A stretch of 40,943 nt of DNA from positions 1 through 40,943 of the forward strand of contig JAFVRQ010000038.1 in NCBI GenBank assembly GCA_017504245.1. Direction: 5' to 3'. A program made the translations under genes and the position numbers. The notes under the pieces were generated by a model. It was not told the origin of the DNA. It did not search any database and saw nothing but the letters and a program-made list of their open reading frames with translations. Of this stretch, positions 12,837-21,270 are shown piece after piece. Within the stretch, counting starts at the first letter, position 1. Each line of letters begins with the position of its first letter. This DNA is from Clostridia bacterium (GTDB lineage: Bacteria > Bacillota > Clostridia > Oscillospirales > CAG-272).

Positions 12837-14184
12837 GTTGTATTTTCTGTTCTTTTTTCTTCATTTCTTTTGCAAAGACAATCAGAATTATAAGTGACAT
12901 AATGGTACAAGCTCCCATTGTGAGAGGTGCGTTAAGCCAAAGTCCCGTAAGACCTATTGAATTAAGTGCAAATATGAATAGTATTGGGAAAATAAACGCG
13001 CTACCAACGGAAATGAGAGTTGCATAGAATGATTTTTCCACCGCGGTCATATAGCATTGCGTTGAAAATGCAAACCAGAAGAAAAGCTTCGATACGGCGA
13101 AAATTTTGAGAGCTTTGGTTGCTTCTTTCAAAAATGCCACATCGGTGCTTGTGGTGAAAAGGGAAATGAGTACATCGGGCAAGAAGAACATCGCAAGAAA
13201 AGCTACTATACTTACGATAGCGCTTGCCGAGAATATACATTTTGCGAGCTTTTTAACTCTGTCAAAGCGCTTTGCTCCCCAGTTATAGCCGATAGCGGGC
13301 TGGGTTGAGTCGCAAAGACCGTATATTACGGGATTCAGCACCTCACCAAGATACATTTGCATTCCGTATATTGCAACCGCGGAGTCGCCGCCCATCGAGA
13401 TGAGTGCTTTATTCATAACCACCGAGGTTACTCTTCCTGATATATTAGCTAAGAATATAGGTGTTCCGCATTTGATGATTTGTATAGTAGTTTTTTTAGA
13501 AAATTTAGGTCTTGTAAGGTGCAAGGTGAATTTGCCAAGAGCAAAGGGCAAGAATGCGATAAGCACGAAGGCGAGCATAGAAAGACAACTTGCAAGTGCC
13601 GCTCCCCAAATATCAAGCTTTAGAACGAACAAAAAAACGAATTCGAGCAAAGCAGTTGCTATGCTTACCGCGATGCTGAGCCACATTCCGAATTTCGTTT
13701 TACCTGAAATTCTTAAATAGTTATCAAGTGCGAAGCCGCCCGTGATAAGCGGAGAGAAAATCGCATATACGCGGATATACTGTACCGCAAGTCTTTGTGC
13801 TTCTTCGCTTGCATCAAGAAATGCAAGAAGGTAGGGAGAGCCGACGTACATCAATATTCCCATAAATACGCCTGCACCCACAATCATAAGAAGCGCGCAG
13901 GTGAAGATGTTATTCGCTTCCTTCTCCTCCTGCTTGCCGAGTGCTATGGAGATAGGTACGGCAGAGCCGACGGCAATAAGGTCGGAGATGGCGAAATTTA
14001 TAATTACGAAGGGAAAGGCGAGATTTATTGCGGCAAAGGCGGTGTCGCCGAGTATCTGACCGACGAAAATTCCGTCAAAAAGTCCATACAAGGCAGACGC
14101 GAGCATACTGATTGCTCCCGGAAGTGCCGCCATAAAGAACAGTCGCCAAACGCTTGTTTTTAAAAAGTATTCTTTATGTTCCAT
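12829..14184 (-). CDS. MATE family multidrug/cation antiporter
   Basis: A 451-residue integral membrane protein with about 12 hydrophobic helices in two similar halves, the size and topology of MATE exporters. Typical features are the early ALPGAISMLASALYGLFDGI segment with IFVGQ, the second-half PAIGYNWGAK motif, and LISMGGDSAVAIYGMQMY. MATE proteins expel cationic drugs or metabolites using Na+ or H+ gradients; the substrate is not predictable. The start has CAGAGGAG upstream, and the promoter lies at 14214-14241. It ends in the shared terminator with the converging lipoprotein gene. Confidence 0.92.
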   Translation of the reverse strand: MEHKEYFLKTSVWRLFFMAALPGAISMLASALYGLFDGIFVGQILGDTAFAAINLAFPFVIINFAISDLIAVGSAVPISIALGKQEEKEANNIFTCALLMIVGAGVFMGILMYVGSPYLLAFLDASEEAQRLAVQYIRVYAIFSPLITGGFALDNYLRISGKTKFGMWLSIAVSIATALLEFVFLFVLKLDIWGAALASCLSMLAFVLIAFLPFALGKFTLHLTRPKFSKKTTIQIIKCGTPIFLANISGRVTSVVMNKALISMGGDSAVAIYGMQMYLGEVLNPVIYGLCDSTQPAIGYNWGAKRFDRVKKLAKCIFSASAIVSIVAFLAMFFLPDVLISLFTTSTDVAFLKEATKALKIFAVSKLFFWFAFSTQCYMTAVEKSFYATLISVGSAFIFPILFIFALNSIGLTGLWLNAPLTMGACTIMSLIILIVFAKEMKKKEQKIQLK

Positions 14185-14213
14185 AAACTCCTCTGTTATC
14201 AGTTATCTTATTA

Positions 14214-14241
14214 ATTATAACAAAAATAACAGAAAAGTCAA
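14214..14241 (-). promoter_or_regulatory. Promoter of the MATE gene
   Basis: On the minus strand: TTGACT, a 16-base spacer and TATAAT, about 30 bp before the ATG at 14184. It sits in the 61-bp gap after the S1-domain gene. Confidence 0.65.
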
Positions 14242-14245
14242 TCCT

Positions 14246-15205
14246 TTACTCAAAAACAGTTTCAACGAGCTTTGAGCATTTCGCGGGTGAATACTGCCAG
14301 TGCGTGATATGCTTTGTTTCCTTCGTGTCGATATAATAATGTAACTGAGTCGGCTTTGCCGCGCAGGTGTTGAAATCTATCAATATCAATTTGATTTTCA
14401 TTTTATCGGGAATAATGCTCTTTATGTAGACGGAAACTGCATCACCAACCTCAATCGAATTGAAAAGAGGGTGATCCTCCTTTATTTCCGCAAGCCCTGC
14501 AAGGTTTGGGGTAAGCTCAATAAAAATACCGTAATTTTCGATGCTTCTAACAATGCCGGAAACAGTTTGACCGATGCAAAATTCACTCGCATTTTCCTCC
14601 CAAGTGCCGAGAAGCTCTTTTAAGCTAACGTAAATTCTGCCGCTTTCCGTATCGTTTGATTTAACTGTAACGTCAAGCCGCTGACCGCAGAATAATCGAT
14701 CGGAGGGATGGCTGATACGCGATACGGAAATGCAATCGATTGAGAGAAGAGAGGGAATACCGCATCCAATGTCAACGAATGCTCCAAAGCGGTCAAGATG
14801 CGTGATGGTTGCAGGTATTATATCCCCTGCACAAAGAGTGGATAAATAAAAGCTTCTGCACTCGATTTGCGCGCGTTTTCTTGATAGGATGACTCTATAC
14901 GTGTCATCGATCGGTTCAATAGAAACAACCTTAAAGCACACGGGCTTGCCAACGCGCGTGATTATTGCAATATCCTTTATCGGCTCGCCTTTTTGAGTCA
15001 GCACACATTCCTCACGGGGGATTATGCCGCGAATACCGTATAAATCAATATGAAGATTAAATTCCTCGTCGCACATTATTGCGTTGCCTTCAAGTATTCG
15101 ATCCTCCTGCATTGCTTTCTCGAGTCCTGCAAGAGTTGAAATATAGGATAAATTCTCCTTTGAATAAATAGAGCTTCCTTCGGGAAGATAGTAGTTATAA
15201 TCCAT
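14246..15205 (-). CDS. S1-domain RNA-binding protein (short S1-like)
   Basis: A 319-residue soluble protein with three S1-like OB-fold modules. The first (~38-110) is divergent (HIDLYGIRGIIPREEC). The second (~120-195) has DIIPATITHLDRFGAFVDIG. The third (~210-275) has GQTVSGIVRSIENYGIFIEL and PNLAGLAEI. S1 modules bind single-stranded RNA; short S1 homologues of this kind occur in Clostridia and may act in translation initiation or RNA stability. It is shorter than the four-to-six-domain ribosomal S1, so I do not call it rpsA. ATG follows AGTGAGGAAA. The gene is divergent from rplM, fitting a translation-related neighbourhood. Confidence 0.85.
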   Translation of the reverse strand: MDYNYYLPEGSSIYSKENLSYISTLAGLEKAMQEDRILEGNAIMCDEEFNLHIDLYGIRGIIPREECVLTQKGEPIKDIAIITRVGKPVCFKVVSIEPIDDTYRVILSRKRAQIECRSFYLSTLCAGDIIPATITHLDRFGAFVDIGCGIPSLLSIDCISVSRISHPSDRLFCGQRLDVTVKSNDTESGRIYVSLKELLGTWEENASEFCIGQTVSGIVRSIENYGIFIELTPNLAGLAEIKEDHPLFNSIEVGDAVSVYIKSIIPDKMKIKLILIDFNTCAAKPTQLHYYIDTKETKHITHWQYSPAKCSKLVETVFE

Positions 15206-15381
15206 TGTTTTTTCCTCACTTTTTTATCACTATTATCAAAATATTAAGTAATTGGAAAAAATATTCAAAAAAATTTTAAAATCGCAAGTGAGGAAAAGAG
15301 AGCAAATAATATGAAAACAAGAGAAAAAACGAGATAGCATAAGGATAAATTAAAATATCAAAAAAAGTTTTCAAAAAGGTA

Positions 15382-15410
15382 TTGACAAGTGGGAAGAGAA
15401 GTGTTATAAT
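15382..15410 (+). promoter_or_regulatory. Consensus promoter of rplM-rpsI
   Basis: TTGACA, 17 bases, TATAAT, a full consensus match. About 130 bp of A-rich sequence lies upstream and could act as an UP element, as expected for ribosomal protein genes. The rest of the divergent gap 15206-15381 shows no other clear signal. Confidence 0.9.
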
Positions 15411-15460
15411 GTGCAAGGTTAAAAAATTATAACACAAATTCATTTTGGAGGAATTTATTA

Positions 15461-15889
15461 ATGTCAACTTATTTTGCTAATGCAAATACCATTGAAAGAA
15501 AATGGTACGTTATAGACGCTGCTAATAAGCCCCTCGGTAGAACAGCAGTTGCTGCTGCTAACATCCTTCGTGGCAAGCACCGTCCTGAATTCACACCTCA
15601 CGCTGACTGCGGTGAATTCGTAATTATCATCAATGCTGACAAGGCAGTTCTTACAGGCAGAAAGCTTGAACAGAAATACTACTATCATCACTCCGGTTAT
15701 ATCGGCGGTATGAAGGCAGTTCAATACAAGACTCTTATGGCTACAAAGCCTGAGCTTGCTATGACACTCGCAGTTAAGGGTATGCTTCCCCACAACACAC
15801 TTGGTGCAAAGGCAGCTACACGTCTTAAGGTTTACGCAGGCGCAAACCACAAGCACGAAGCTCAGCAGCCCACACCTTATGAAGTTTAA
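15461..15889 (+). CDS. rplM: 50S ribosomal protein L13
   Basis: A 142-residue ribosomal protein, an early assembly protein of the large subunit that binds 23S rRNA. Hallmarks are [48 protein letters not shown] and the C-terminal VKGMLPHN...RLKVYAG segment. Length is normal. ATG 15461 follows TTGGAGGAA. It forms the usual two-gene operon with rpsI and is expressed from the consensus promoter at 15382-15410. Confidence 0.98.
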   Translation: MSTYFANANTIERKWYVIDAANKPLGRTAVAAANILRGKHRPEFTPHADCGEFVIIINADKAVLTGRKLEQKYYYHHSGYIGGMKAVQYKTLMATKPELAMTLAVKGMLPHNTLGAKAATRLKVYAGANHKHEAQQPTPYEV

Positions 15890-15909
15890 TGAAAGGTAGG
15901 ACAAAGAAT

Positions 15910-16311
15910 ATGTATACAAGCTCAAAGCCCTATTTTTACGGTACAGGTAGAAGAAAGAAATCCGTTGCTCGTGTAAGAATCGTTCCCGGTACGGGCGTTA
16001 TCACAATCAACGGCAAGGATATCGACACATACTTCGGTCTTGAAACACTCAAGCTCATCGTTAACCAGCCCTTCGGCGCTACAGGTAACGAAGGCAAATG
16101 GGACATCATCGCTCTTGTAAACGGCGGTGGTATCTCCGGTCAGGCAGGCGCAATCCGTCACGGTCTTGCACGTGCACTCGTTGCAGCTGACGAAGCTAAT
16201 AAGCCCGCTCTTAAGGCAGCCGGCTTCCTTACTCGTGACCCTCGTATGAAGGAAAGAAAGAAATACGGACTCAAGGGCGCTCGTCGTGCTCCTCAGTTCT
16301 CAAAGAGATAA
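15910..16311 (+). CDS. rpsI: 30S ribosomal protein S9
   Basis: A 133-residue small-subunit protein whose C-terminal tail reaches the P-site tRNA. It has the conserved [14 protein letters not shown] start, the [21 protein letters not shown] core, and the [19 protein letters not shown] region with the RAPQFSKR end; the terminal KR is typical. An in-frame ATG at 15889 would overlap the rplM stop and add seven residues; ATG 15910 is preferred because AAAGGTAGGA (15892-15901) is correctly spaced and family alignment starts there. It is co-transcribed with rplM and followed by a strong terminator. Confidence 0.98.
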   Translation: MYTSSKPYFYGTGRRKKSVARVRIVPGTGVITINGKDIDTYFGLETLKLIVNQPFGATGNEGKWDIIALVNGGGISGQAGAIRHGLARALVAADEANKPALKAAGFLTRDPRMKERKKYGLKGARRAPQFSKR

Positions 16312-16331
16312 TTGGATTACAAATATCTTAT

Positions 16332-16366
16332 ACAACACCAACTTTTCAGTTGGTGTTGTTTTTTTA
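16332..16366 (+). terminator. Rho-independent terminator of rplM-rpsI
   Basis: A 12-bp perfect stem (ACAACACCAACT / AGTTGGTGTTGT) with a 4-base loop, then a run of seven or more T. Confidence 0.95.
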
Positions 16367-16554
16367 TTTTCGATCCAATTATCTCTGTCGAACTGAGGCT
16401 AACCCGAAGCACAGCATTCGGGTTATCTAAGCTTGCTGCATCTTGTGTTTCGTTTGTTTTGCTTTTTTTCTTTTTTGCTTACTTTAGTCGGATCACGGTG
16501 TGATTTGCTTCATACGAATGAAAACAGCGCTTCATAATTATCAAAAAAATCCTC
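16367..16554. other. Intergenic region with a hairpin, no gene
   Basis: No credible gene is present. A perfect 8-bp inverted repeat at 16401-16424 (AACCCGAA / TTCGGGTT) has no T-run and no nearby promoter. T-rich sequence follows at 16450-16490. Confidence 0.5.
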
Positions 16555-16583
16555 TTGACAATCGCGCAAGGAATAGTTATAAT
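16555..16583 (+). promoter_or_regulatory. Consensus promoter of the ArsR-like regulator
   Basis: TTGACA, 17 bases, TATAAT, a full match, about 60 bp before the start of the regulator gene. Confidence 0.88.
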
Positions 16584-16643
16584 ATAATTGTAGAAATCGG
16601 CTCTTTTGTTCAAATTTGATATAATAAATCGGAGGTGCTTGTT

Positions 16644-17570
16644 TTGGAAAGAGATTATAAATTGCTAATTGACGAAGAAGATAAAATGGCGGACGTTATT
16701 TACGCCTTGAATGCTCAGGCGCGTCGAAATATAATGAGCTTGTTAAGAAGCTCCTCTTATTCGGTCGTAGAGCTTGCGCGACTCTTAAAGCTCCCTATAT
16801 CCACCGTTTCATTTCACTTGAATATATTGAGCAAGGCAGGGCTTGTTTCCGTGGTAGTGAAGAAAAATACGAGGGGAAACGCAAAAATAGTGTCTCGAAA
16901 CGTTGACCATATATTGCTTGATTTTATTTCGGATGAAGAGGACGTTAAAAGCGGACACTTTTCACAAGAAATTCCGCTCGGCAGCTTCAGTGATGCGCAG
17001 GTTAGGGCAAGCTGCGGAATGGCAAACGAAAACTCCATTATCATTGCTGATGATCTCCCGGGTGTGTTTTTCAGTCCCGAGCGTTACGGAGCGCAGATTA
17101 TTTGGTTCAGCAAGGGATATTTGGAATACAAAATCCCCAACTATATGATTAAGGATAAAAAGCTCAATTCGATAACGTTTAGTATGGAATTGTGCAGTGA
17201 AGCGCCAAACTATAGAAACGATTGGGAAAGTGATATTACGTTTTGGATTAACGGAGTTGAAGTTGCAACCTACGTTTCTCCCGGAGATTTTGGCGGTAGG
17301 CGAGGACGCCTTAACCCTGATTGGTGGTCTGATTATTCGACTCAGTATGGAATAATTAAAAATCTTTCCATCACCGAAAAAGCGGTATTTCTTGATGAAA
17401 ACCGTGTCAGCACCCGCAATATTCAATCGCTTGGAATACAAGGGGGCGATTATATAACGTTTCGCATCGGTATAAAGGATAATGCGCGTCATCAAGGTGG
17501 TATCAATCTTTTTGGAGAAAAATTCGGAGATTTTTCTCAAGGGCTCGTTTTTATGGCGGATTATAGTTGA
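16644..17570 (+). CDS. ArsR-like transcriptional regulator with beta-rich sensor domain
   Basis: A 308-residue cytoplasmic regulator. Residues ~15-90 form a winged helix of the ArsR kind: ALNAQARRNIMSLLRSSSYS, then VVELARLLKLPISTVSFHLN as helix-turn-helix, and LSKAGLVSVVVKKNTRGNAK as the wing region. Residues ~130-305 form an all-beta domain with WINGVEVATYVSPGDFGGRR, LNPDWWSD and GGINLFGEKFGD, a set I associate with clostridial regulators beside sugar-use genes; it probably senses a carbohydrate. There is no metal-binding Cys motif, so metal sensing is unlikely. The start is TTG 16644, 6 bases after GGAGGTG; an in-frame GTG at 16635 lies within the ribosome site itself. It has its own promoter and terminator and stands just before the ABC/GH43 operon it presumably controls. 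Confidence 0.82.
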   Translation: MERDYKLLIDEEDKMADVIYALNAQARRNIMSLLRSSSYSVVELARLLKLPISTVSFHLNILSKAGLVSVVVKKNTRGNAKIVSRNVDHILLDFISDEEDVKSGHFSQEIPLGSFSDAQVRASCGMANENSIIIADDLPGVFFSPERYGAQIIWFSKGYLEYKIPNYMIKDKKLNSITFSMELCSEAPNYRNDWESDITFWINGVEVATYVSPGDFGGRRGRLNPDWWSDYSTQYGIIKNLSITEKAVFLDENRVSTRNIQSLGIQGGDYITFRIGIKDNARHQGGINLFGEKFGDFSQGLVFMADYS

Positions 17571-17610
17571 AAAACATCGAAAAAATTAAAAAATCGTATA
17601 AATTATCTAA

Positions 17611-17653
17611 AAAAAGCGTTTTGCTTGCCTTCACGGTAAGCAAACGCTTTTTT
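17611..17653 (+). terminator. Terminator of the regulator gene
   Basis: A long stem (AAAAAGCGTTTTGCTTGCC paired with GGTAAGCAAACGCTTTTT, with a small mismatch) and a T-run. The arms resemble the hairpin core of the dispersed repeat at 6-119 and 4123-4284. Confidence 0.9.
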
Positions 17654-17713
17654 GTTCCATATGCACAATTGAAATGCTAAAAAGTTTTGGCAATATGTCC
17701 ATTCAATTCGGCT

Positions 17714-17768
17714 AAATATACATAACGCTTTAAAATACTTTGTGCAAAATATACAAAAAACTTTAAAA
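17714..17768 (+). repeat. Pair of 22-bp direct repeats upstream of the ABC/GH operon
   Basis: Units at 17714-17735 and 17747-17768 share AAATATACA-N-AA-NN-CTTTAAAA with 19 of 22 positions identical. Their starts are 33 bp apart, close to three helical turns. They lie about 70-120 bp before the -35 at 17837, where an activator would bind. The sequence is AT-rich, so chance similarity is not excluded. Confidence 0.6.
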
Positions 17769-17836
17769 ACCTATGATTTATTTGTTCAACTCTCATATTA
17801 CTAAAAATGCTATTTTTGCTTTTTTTCATAGAGTTG

Positions 17837-17865
17837 TTGACAAAAATTCTAATGTTATCTAAAAT
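17837..17865 (+). promoter_or_regulatory. Main promoter of the ABC/GH operon
   Basis: TTGACA, 17 bases, TAAAAT, with transcription expected to start near 17872, giving a leader of about 145 bases. A second TTGACA at 17944-17949 lacks a good -10. The whole gap 17571-18018 is otherwise non-coding, and also contains TGCACAATT (17662-17670) and its reverse complement AATTGTGCA (17932-17940). Confidence 0.7.
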
Positions 17866-17873
17866 ATAAGTAG

Positions 17874-17907
17874 ATTTGATGGAAAAATATATTTAATTCC
17901 ATCAAAT
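17874..17907. promoter_or_regulatory. Perfect inverted repeat at the operon start site (operator or leader hairpin)
   Basis: ATTTGATGGAA (17874-17884), 12 AT-only bases, TTCCATCAAAT (17897-17907). The 11-bp arms match perfectly and begin at the predicted start of transcription, a classical repressor position. It could instead act as a leader RNA hairpin. Confidence 0.6.
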
Positions 17908-18018
17908 ACAAGCTGCTTTTTTTCTTTGCGAAATTGTGCATTGTTGACAAATTGCATTATTGATGCCAAGATAAAGACGGCGATTTTAACAAAATTAATT
18001 TTTTAGGAGGAAACTAAA

Positions 18019-19443
18019 ATGAAAAAATTCAGACTATTGTTGATATTGCTCGTTATTTCAATGACAATGTCAGCTTTCGTTGCTTGCGGCGGTGAGAAGA
18101 ATGACCCCAATGAAGGTGATAATCCCGATGGCACGGTAACGATTGAGTTCGTGGGCTGGGGTGATGCAGCCGAGCTTGCAAATTATCAGGAGCTCGTAAA
18201 TTTGTTTATGGAGGAGAACCCGAATATTACGGTTGTTTACAAGGGTGAGAGCGCAACCACATATATGACAACGCTTAAAAACCGTGCAAACAATCTTCCC
18301 GATCTCTTCTATATGCCTGACTATGATTTCCTTGAGTGGGTAGCTAACGGCACGATTAAGGACATTTCTTCTTATTTTACTGCTGAAGAGCTTTCAACAC
18401 TTTGGCCTCAGGCGGTTGACGAATATTATTTCGATCCCTCAACCAACAAACTCGGAAAATCCGAAACGGCAGGACTTTACGGTCTTCCCAAAGACCTTGG
18501 TCCCTTCACACTCGTTTATAATAAGACACTTCTTGATAAGCAGATAGCTAAATACGGACTTAACAGCGAAGAAATTTATGCTATGCTTAGCGCAACGGAT
18601 CCTATGACTTGGCAGGAATTCCGTACACTTCTTAAAATGATCGACCCCGATGGCGGAGCAGATAACGTTTACGGTATCTCTCACTATGAGATCGAGGCGG
18701 CTGTATATTCAAATAACGCAAGCTTCTTCAATGAGGACGCGAGCGTACAAACAATTACAGACCCCAATTTCTATAATGCAATTCAATTTATTGCAGATCT
18801 TCACTTGGTTGACAACGTAATGCCAAGTGCAGCAGACCAGATTTCTACGAACGGTTATCAGCGCTTTAAGGGACAGGGCTGTGTATTCAGCTTTATGGGT
18901 CCTTGGGACTGCGCGGAATTCTGGAAAACAGTAAACTTTGATTATGATATTCTCCCCGTTCCTTACAACGGTGAAAATCCCGAGGCAGAGAGCACTGCTT
19001 GGGTTGGCTCTATGGGATATTGCGTAAGCGCTAAGGCAAGCAAGGCGAAGACCGAAGCGGCTGTTAAGCTTGCTAAGTTCCTTTGCTATAACGAGGGCGC
19101 ACAGCGTAAGTTCTACGAGCTCGGCCAGCAGGTTCCCAACATTATGGATATGGCAAATAACGATTATCTCAGCGAAACAAACGAGCTTCTTGCAGATAAG
19201 AATCCTCCCTCACGTTCCGTTTGGGTTGATACGATCAACGGCAGAAGTGAAACCGACCTTGTTGGCGGTAAGGTAAGATCTCGTTATTACACATATTCTT
19301 CCGACTGGTTTGACAGCTTCACGGAATGGCTTTCAACACAGAAGATGTGGGACGGTAACGTAACCGCAGAACAGGCTTGTAAATCTTATGCAAGCACATT
19401 CCAAGCATTCCTTGATGAAATGCGAGCAAATTTGGGAGGATAA
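18019..19443 (+). CDS. ABC sugar-binding lipoprotein (CUT1 family solute-binding protein)
   Basis: A 474-residue family 1 extracellular solute-binding protein that captures an oligosaccharide and delivers it to the permeases. The signal ends in lipobox FVAC (Cys near residue 23), anchoring it to the membrane. The mature protein has the typical TIEFVGWGD first strand, NYQELVNLFMEENPNITVVY, the NLPDLFYMPDYDFLEW segment, FSFMGPWD and WVGSMGYCVSAKASK; aromatic residues suited to sugar stacking are frequent. ATG follows TAGGAGGAAAC. It is the first gene of a tightly spaced operon; the permease gene begins 6 bp later. The ligand is inferred to be an oligosaccharide from the neighbouring glycosidases. 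Confidence 0.93.
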   Translation: MKKFRLLLILLVISMTMSAFVACGGEKNDPNEGDNPDGTVTIEFVGWGDAAELANYQELVNLFMEENPNITVVYKGESATTYMTTLKNRANNLPDLFYMPDYDFLEWVANGTIKDISSYFTAEELSTLWPQAVDEYYFDPSTNKLGKSETAGLYGLPKDLGPFTLVYNKTLLDKQIAKYGLNSEEIYAMLSATDPMTWQEFRTLLKMIDPDGGADNVYGISHYEIEAAVYSNNASFFNEDASVQTITDPNFYNAIQFIADLHLVDNVMPSAADQISTNGYQRFKGQGCVFSFMGPWDCAEFWKTVNFDYDILPVPYNGENPEAESTAWVGSMGYCVSAKASKAKTEAAVKLAKFLCYNEGAQRKFYELGQQVPNIMDMANNDYLSETNELLADKNPPSRSVWVDTINGRSETDLVGGKVRSRYYTYSSDWFDSFTEWLSTQKMWDGNVTAEQACKSYASTFQAFLDEMRANLGG

Positions 19444-19449
19444 TATCCA

Positions 19450-20337
19450 ATGAAAAAGAGAATGAGCAAAGTTGCAAAAAAAGAAGCACGCGTGGCCTTT
19501 GCGTTTATTCTCCTGCCTATAATCGGTTTCTGTATATTTACCATAGGAGCTATGATTTTTTCATTTAAGTATAGCTTTGAAAACTATAACATTTTCACGG
19601 GCGAGTCAAAGTTCGTAGGTTGGAAAAATTACAGCGATTTGTTTAAAAACGTGCTTTATAGTGCAAGCTTTAAAAATTCTATTAAAAACACCGTTGTTCT
19701 TTTGCTCAGTATTCCGTTGAGTATGGGTATGGGACTTCTTGCGGCGGTATTCGTTAAATCGGGCAAGGTAAAGGGCGGAAAATTCTTCCAGGTTCTTTAT
19801 TACATTCCCGTAGTATCAAGTGCCGTGGCAATGAATATAGTGTGGCGCTATATATTCAATAACGAATTCGGTATAATCAACCTGCTTATTGGAGAGAAAA
19901 TAGCGTGGCTTAGTGATGATACGTTAATAAAAGTAGCAATAATTGCCAAGAACTCGCTGAACGGCATAGGTACTGCAATGATTCTTTATCTTGCCGCAAT
20001 GCTCAACATTCCAAAGGATTATTATGAGGCGGCTGAGATTGACGGTGCATCAAAGGTTCGTCAGTTTTTCAAAATTACACTTCCGCTTATTACCCCCATC
20101 ACGTTCTATCAGTTGATCACCGGACTTATCGGCGGATTTCAATCGTATGCGGATTCGCAGGTGTTCGGTGCGGGAGTGCAGGGAGCACAAACGATAGTGT
20201 ACTTTATTTGGCAAAGAGGAATTAATCAGAGCAGATACGGACTTGCATCGGCTGCGTCTATTTTGCTTGCGTTGGCGATTATGATAATCACTATGATTCA
20301 GTTCAAGATGTCGGATAAATGGGTTTATGAGGAGTGA
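19450..20337 (+). CDS. ABC sugar permease, MalF/UgpA-like
   Basis: A 295-residue inner-membrane permease with six predicted helices. The cytoplasmic EAA loop, YYEAAEIDGASKVRQFFKIT, which contacts the ATPase, is intact, followed by LPLITPITFYQLITGLIGGF. An N-terminal basic stretch precedes the first helix, as in CUT1 permeases. The gene lies 6 bp after the binding-protein gene, and its stop overlaps the start region of the second permease, indicating translational coupling and a heterodimeric channel. Confidence 0.94.
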   Translation: MKKRMSKVAKKEARVAFAFILLPIIGFCIFTIGAMIFSFKYSFENYNIFTGESKFVGWKNYSDLFKNVLYSASFKNSIKNTVVLLLSIPLSMGMGLLAAVFVKSGKVKGGKFFQVLYYIPVVSSAVAMNIVWRYIFNNEFGIINLLIGEKIAWLSDDTLIKVAIIAKNSLNGIGTAMILYLAAMLNIPKDYYEAAEIDGASKVRQFFKITLPLITPITFYQLITGLIGGFQSYADSQVFGAGVQGAQTIVYFIWQRGINQSRYGLASAASILLALAIMIITMIQFKMSDKWVYEE

Positions 20338-20342
20338 TGCGT

Positions 20343-21215
20343 ATGAAAAAACAATATCTTAACGAGCCAAGTCCCGCAAAAAGGGTTTGGAGCATAGTTG
20401 CTAAAGTATTAATCTACGTATTTTTGATAAGCATAGCGCTCATATTGGTTTTCCCATACGTTTGGATGCTTTTAACGTCATTTAAGGATGACTATGAGGC
20501 GATGAGCTTAACCTTGACCCTGTTTCCAAAGAAATGGATTTTCTCAAATTATGAGGAAATCTGGTCGATAGTTCCGTTTCTTAGCGGTGTTTGGAACACC
20601 ATTAAGGTTGAGGTTTCCGTAATTGCGATAGGAACGTTTGTATCGGCACTTGCTGCGTTTGCGTTTGCAAAGCTTCATTTGCCCGCAAGAAACTTCTGGC
20701 TCTTGTTTTTGATGAGTGGTATGATGGTGCCATATGCAGCGCTTATGATGCCTCAATATCGCGCGTTTTATGAATTGAAAATGACGGACACGCTTCTTCC
20801 TCTTATTCTTCCCGGATTATTTGGAAATATATCGATGATGTTTTTCTTCATTCAATATATGAAGGGCATTCCGAATGCAATTATCGAAGCGGCAAAAATT
20901 GACGGGGCAGGGTATATGAGAATATTCCTAACCATTATGTTACCTATGACCAAAACGGCTATTGCCGCGCAGGTGATTTTCTGGTTCACGGGTATATGGA
21001 ACGACTATTTTGCTCCGGCTATATACCTAAAGGACCAAACAAAAATGACACTTCAGCCAATGATGGCGTTTATCAACTCGAACAACTCAGGCGGTACTAA
21101 TTTACCACTTATTATGGCAGGGGCGGTGCTTTCAAGTCTTCCTATGCTGATAATATACTCCACCTGTCAGAAGTTCTTTGTTGAATCAATGGCCATTTCA
21201 GGCGTGAAGGGATAA
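20343..21215 (+). CDS. ABC sugar permease, MalG/UgpE-like
   Basis: A 290-residue permease with six predicted helices. The EAA loop IIEAAKIDGAGYMRIFLTIM and the C-terminal SMAISGVKG end are typical of MalG-type CUT1 subunits. Possible starts are GTG 20334, ATG 20337 and ATG 20343; the last is best spaced from GAGGAG at 20329-20334. It pairs with the upstream permease. The expected ATPase partner is not adjacent; the only ATPase in the operon is at 31895. Confidence 0.94.
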   Translation: MKKQYLNEPSPAKRVWSIVAKVLIYVFLISIALILVFPYVWMLLTSFKDDYEAMSLTLTLFPKKWIFSNYEEIWSIVPFLSGVWNTIKVEVSVIAIGTFVSALAAFAFAKLHLPARNFWLLFLMSGMMVPYAALMMPQYRAFYELKMTDTLLPLILPGLFGNISMMFFFIQYMKGIPNAIIEAAKIDGAGYMRIFLTIMLPMTKTAIAAQVIFWFTGIWNDYFAPAIYLKDQTKMTLQPMMAFINSNNSGGTNLPLIMAGAVLSSLPMLIIYSTCQKFFVESMAISGVKG

Positions 21216-21270
21216 AATTATTAGAATCTCGCAGCATATAATAAAAAATTTATTTAAGGAGGTCTTCGAG

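Noticed and set aside
16401..16424. The 8-bp inverted repeat after rpsI as a second terminator or operator
   Set aside because: No T-run follows and it is 130 bp or more from the nearest promoter; left as a note in the intergenic entry.
16312..16503. A 63-codon frame directly after rpsI
   Set aside because: It begins at a TTG without a ribosome site and reads straight through the rpsI terminator stem and T-run.
17944..17975. Second promoter starting at TTGACA 17944 before the SBP gene
   Set aside because: No acceptable -10 at 16-18 bp; the promoter at 17837-17865 fits better.
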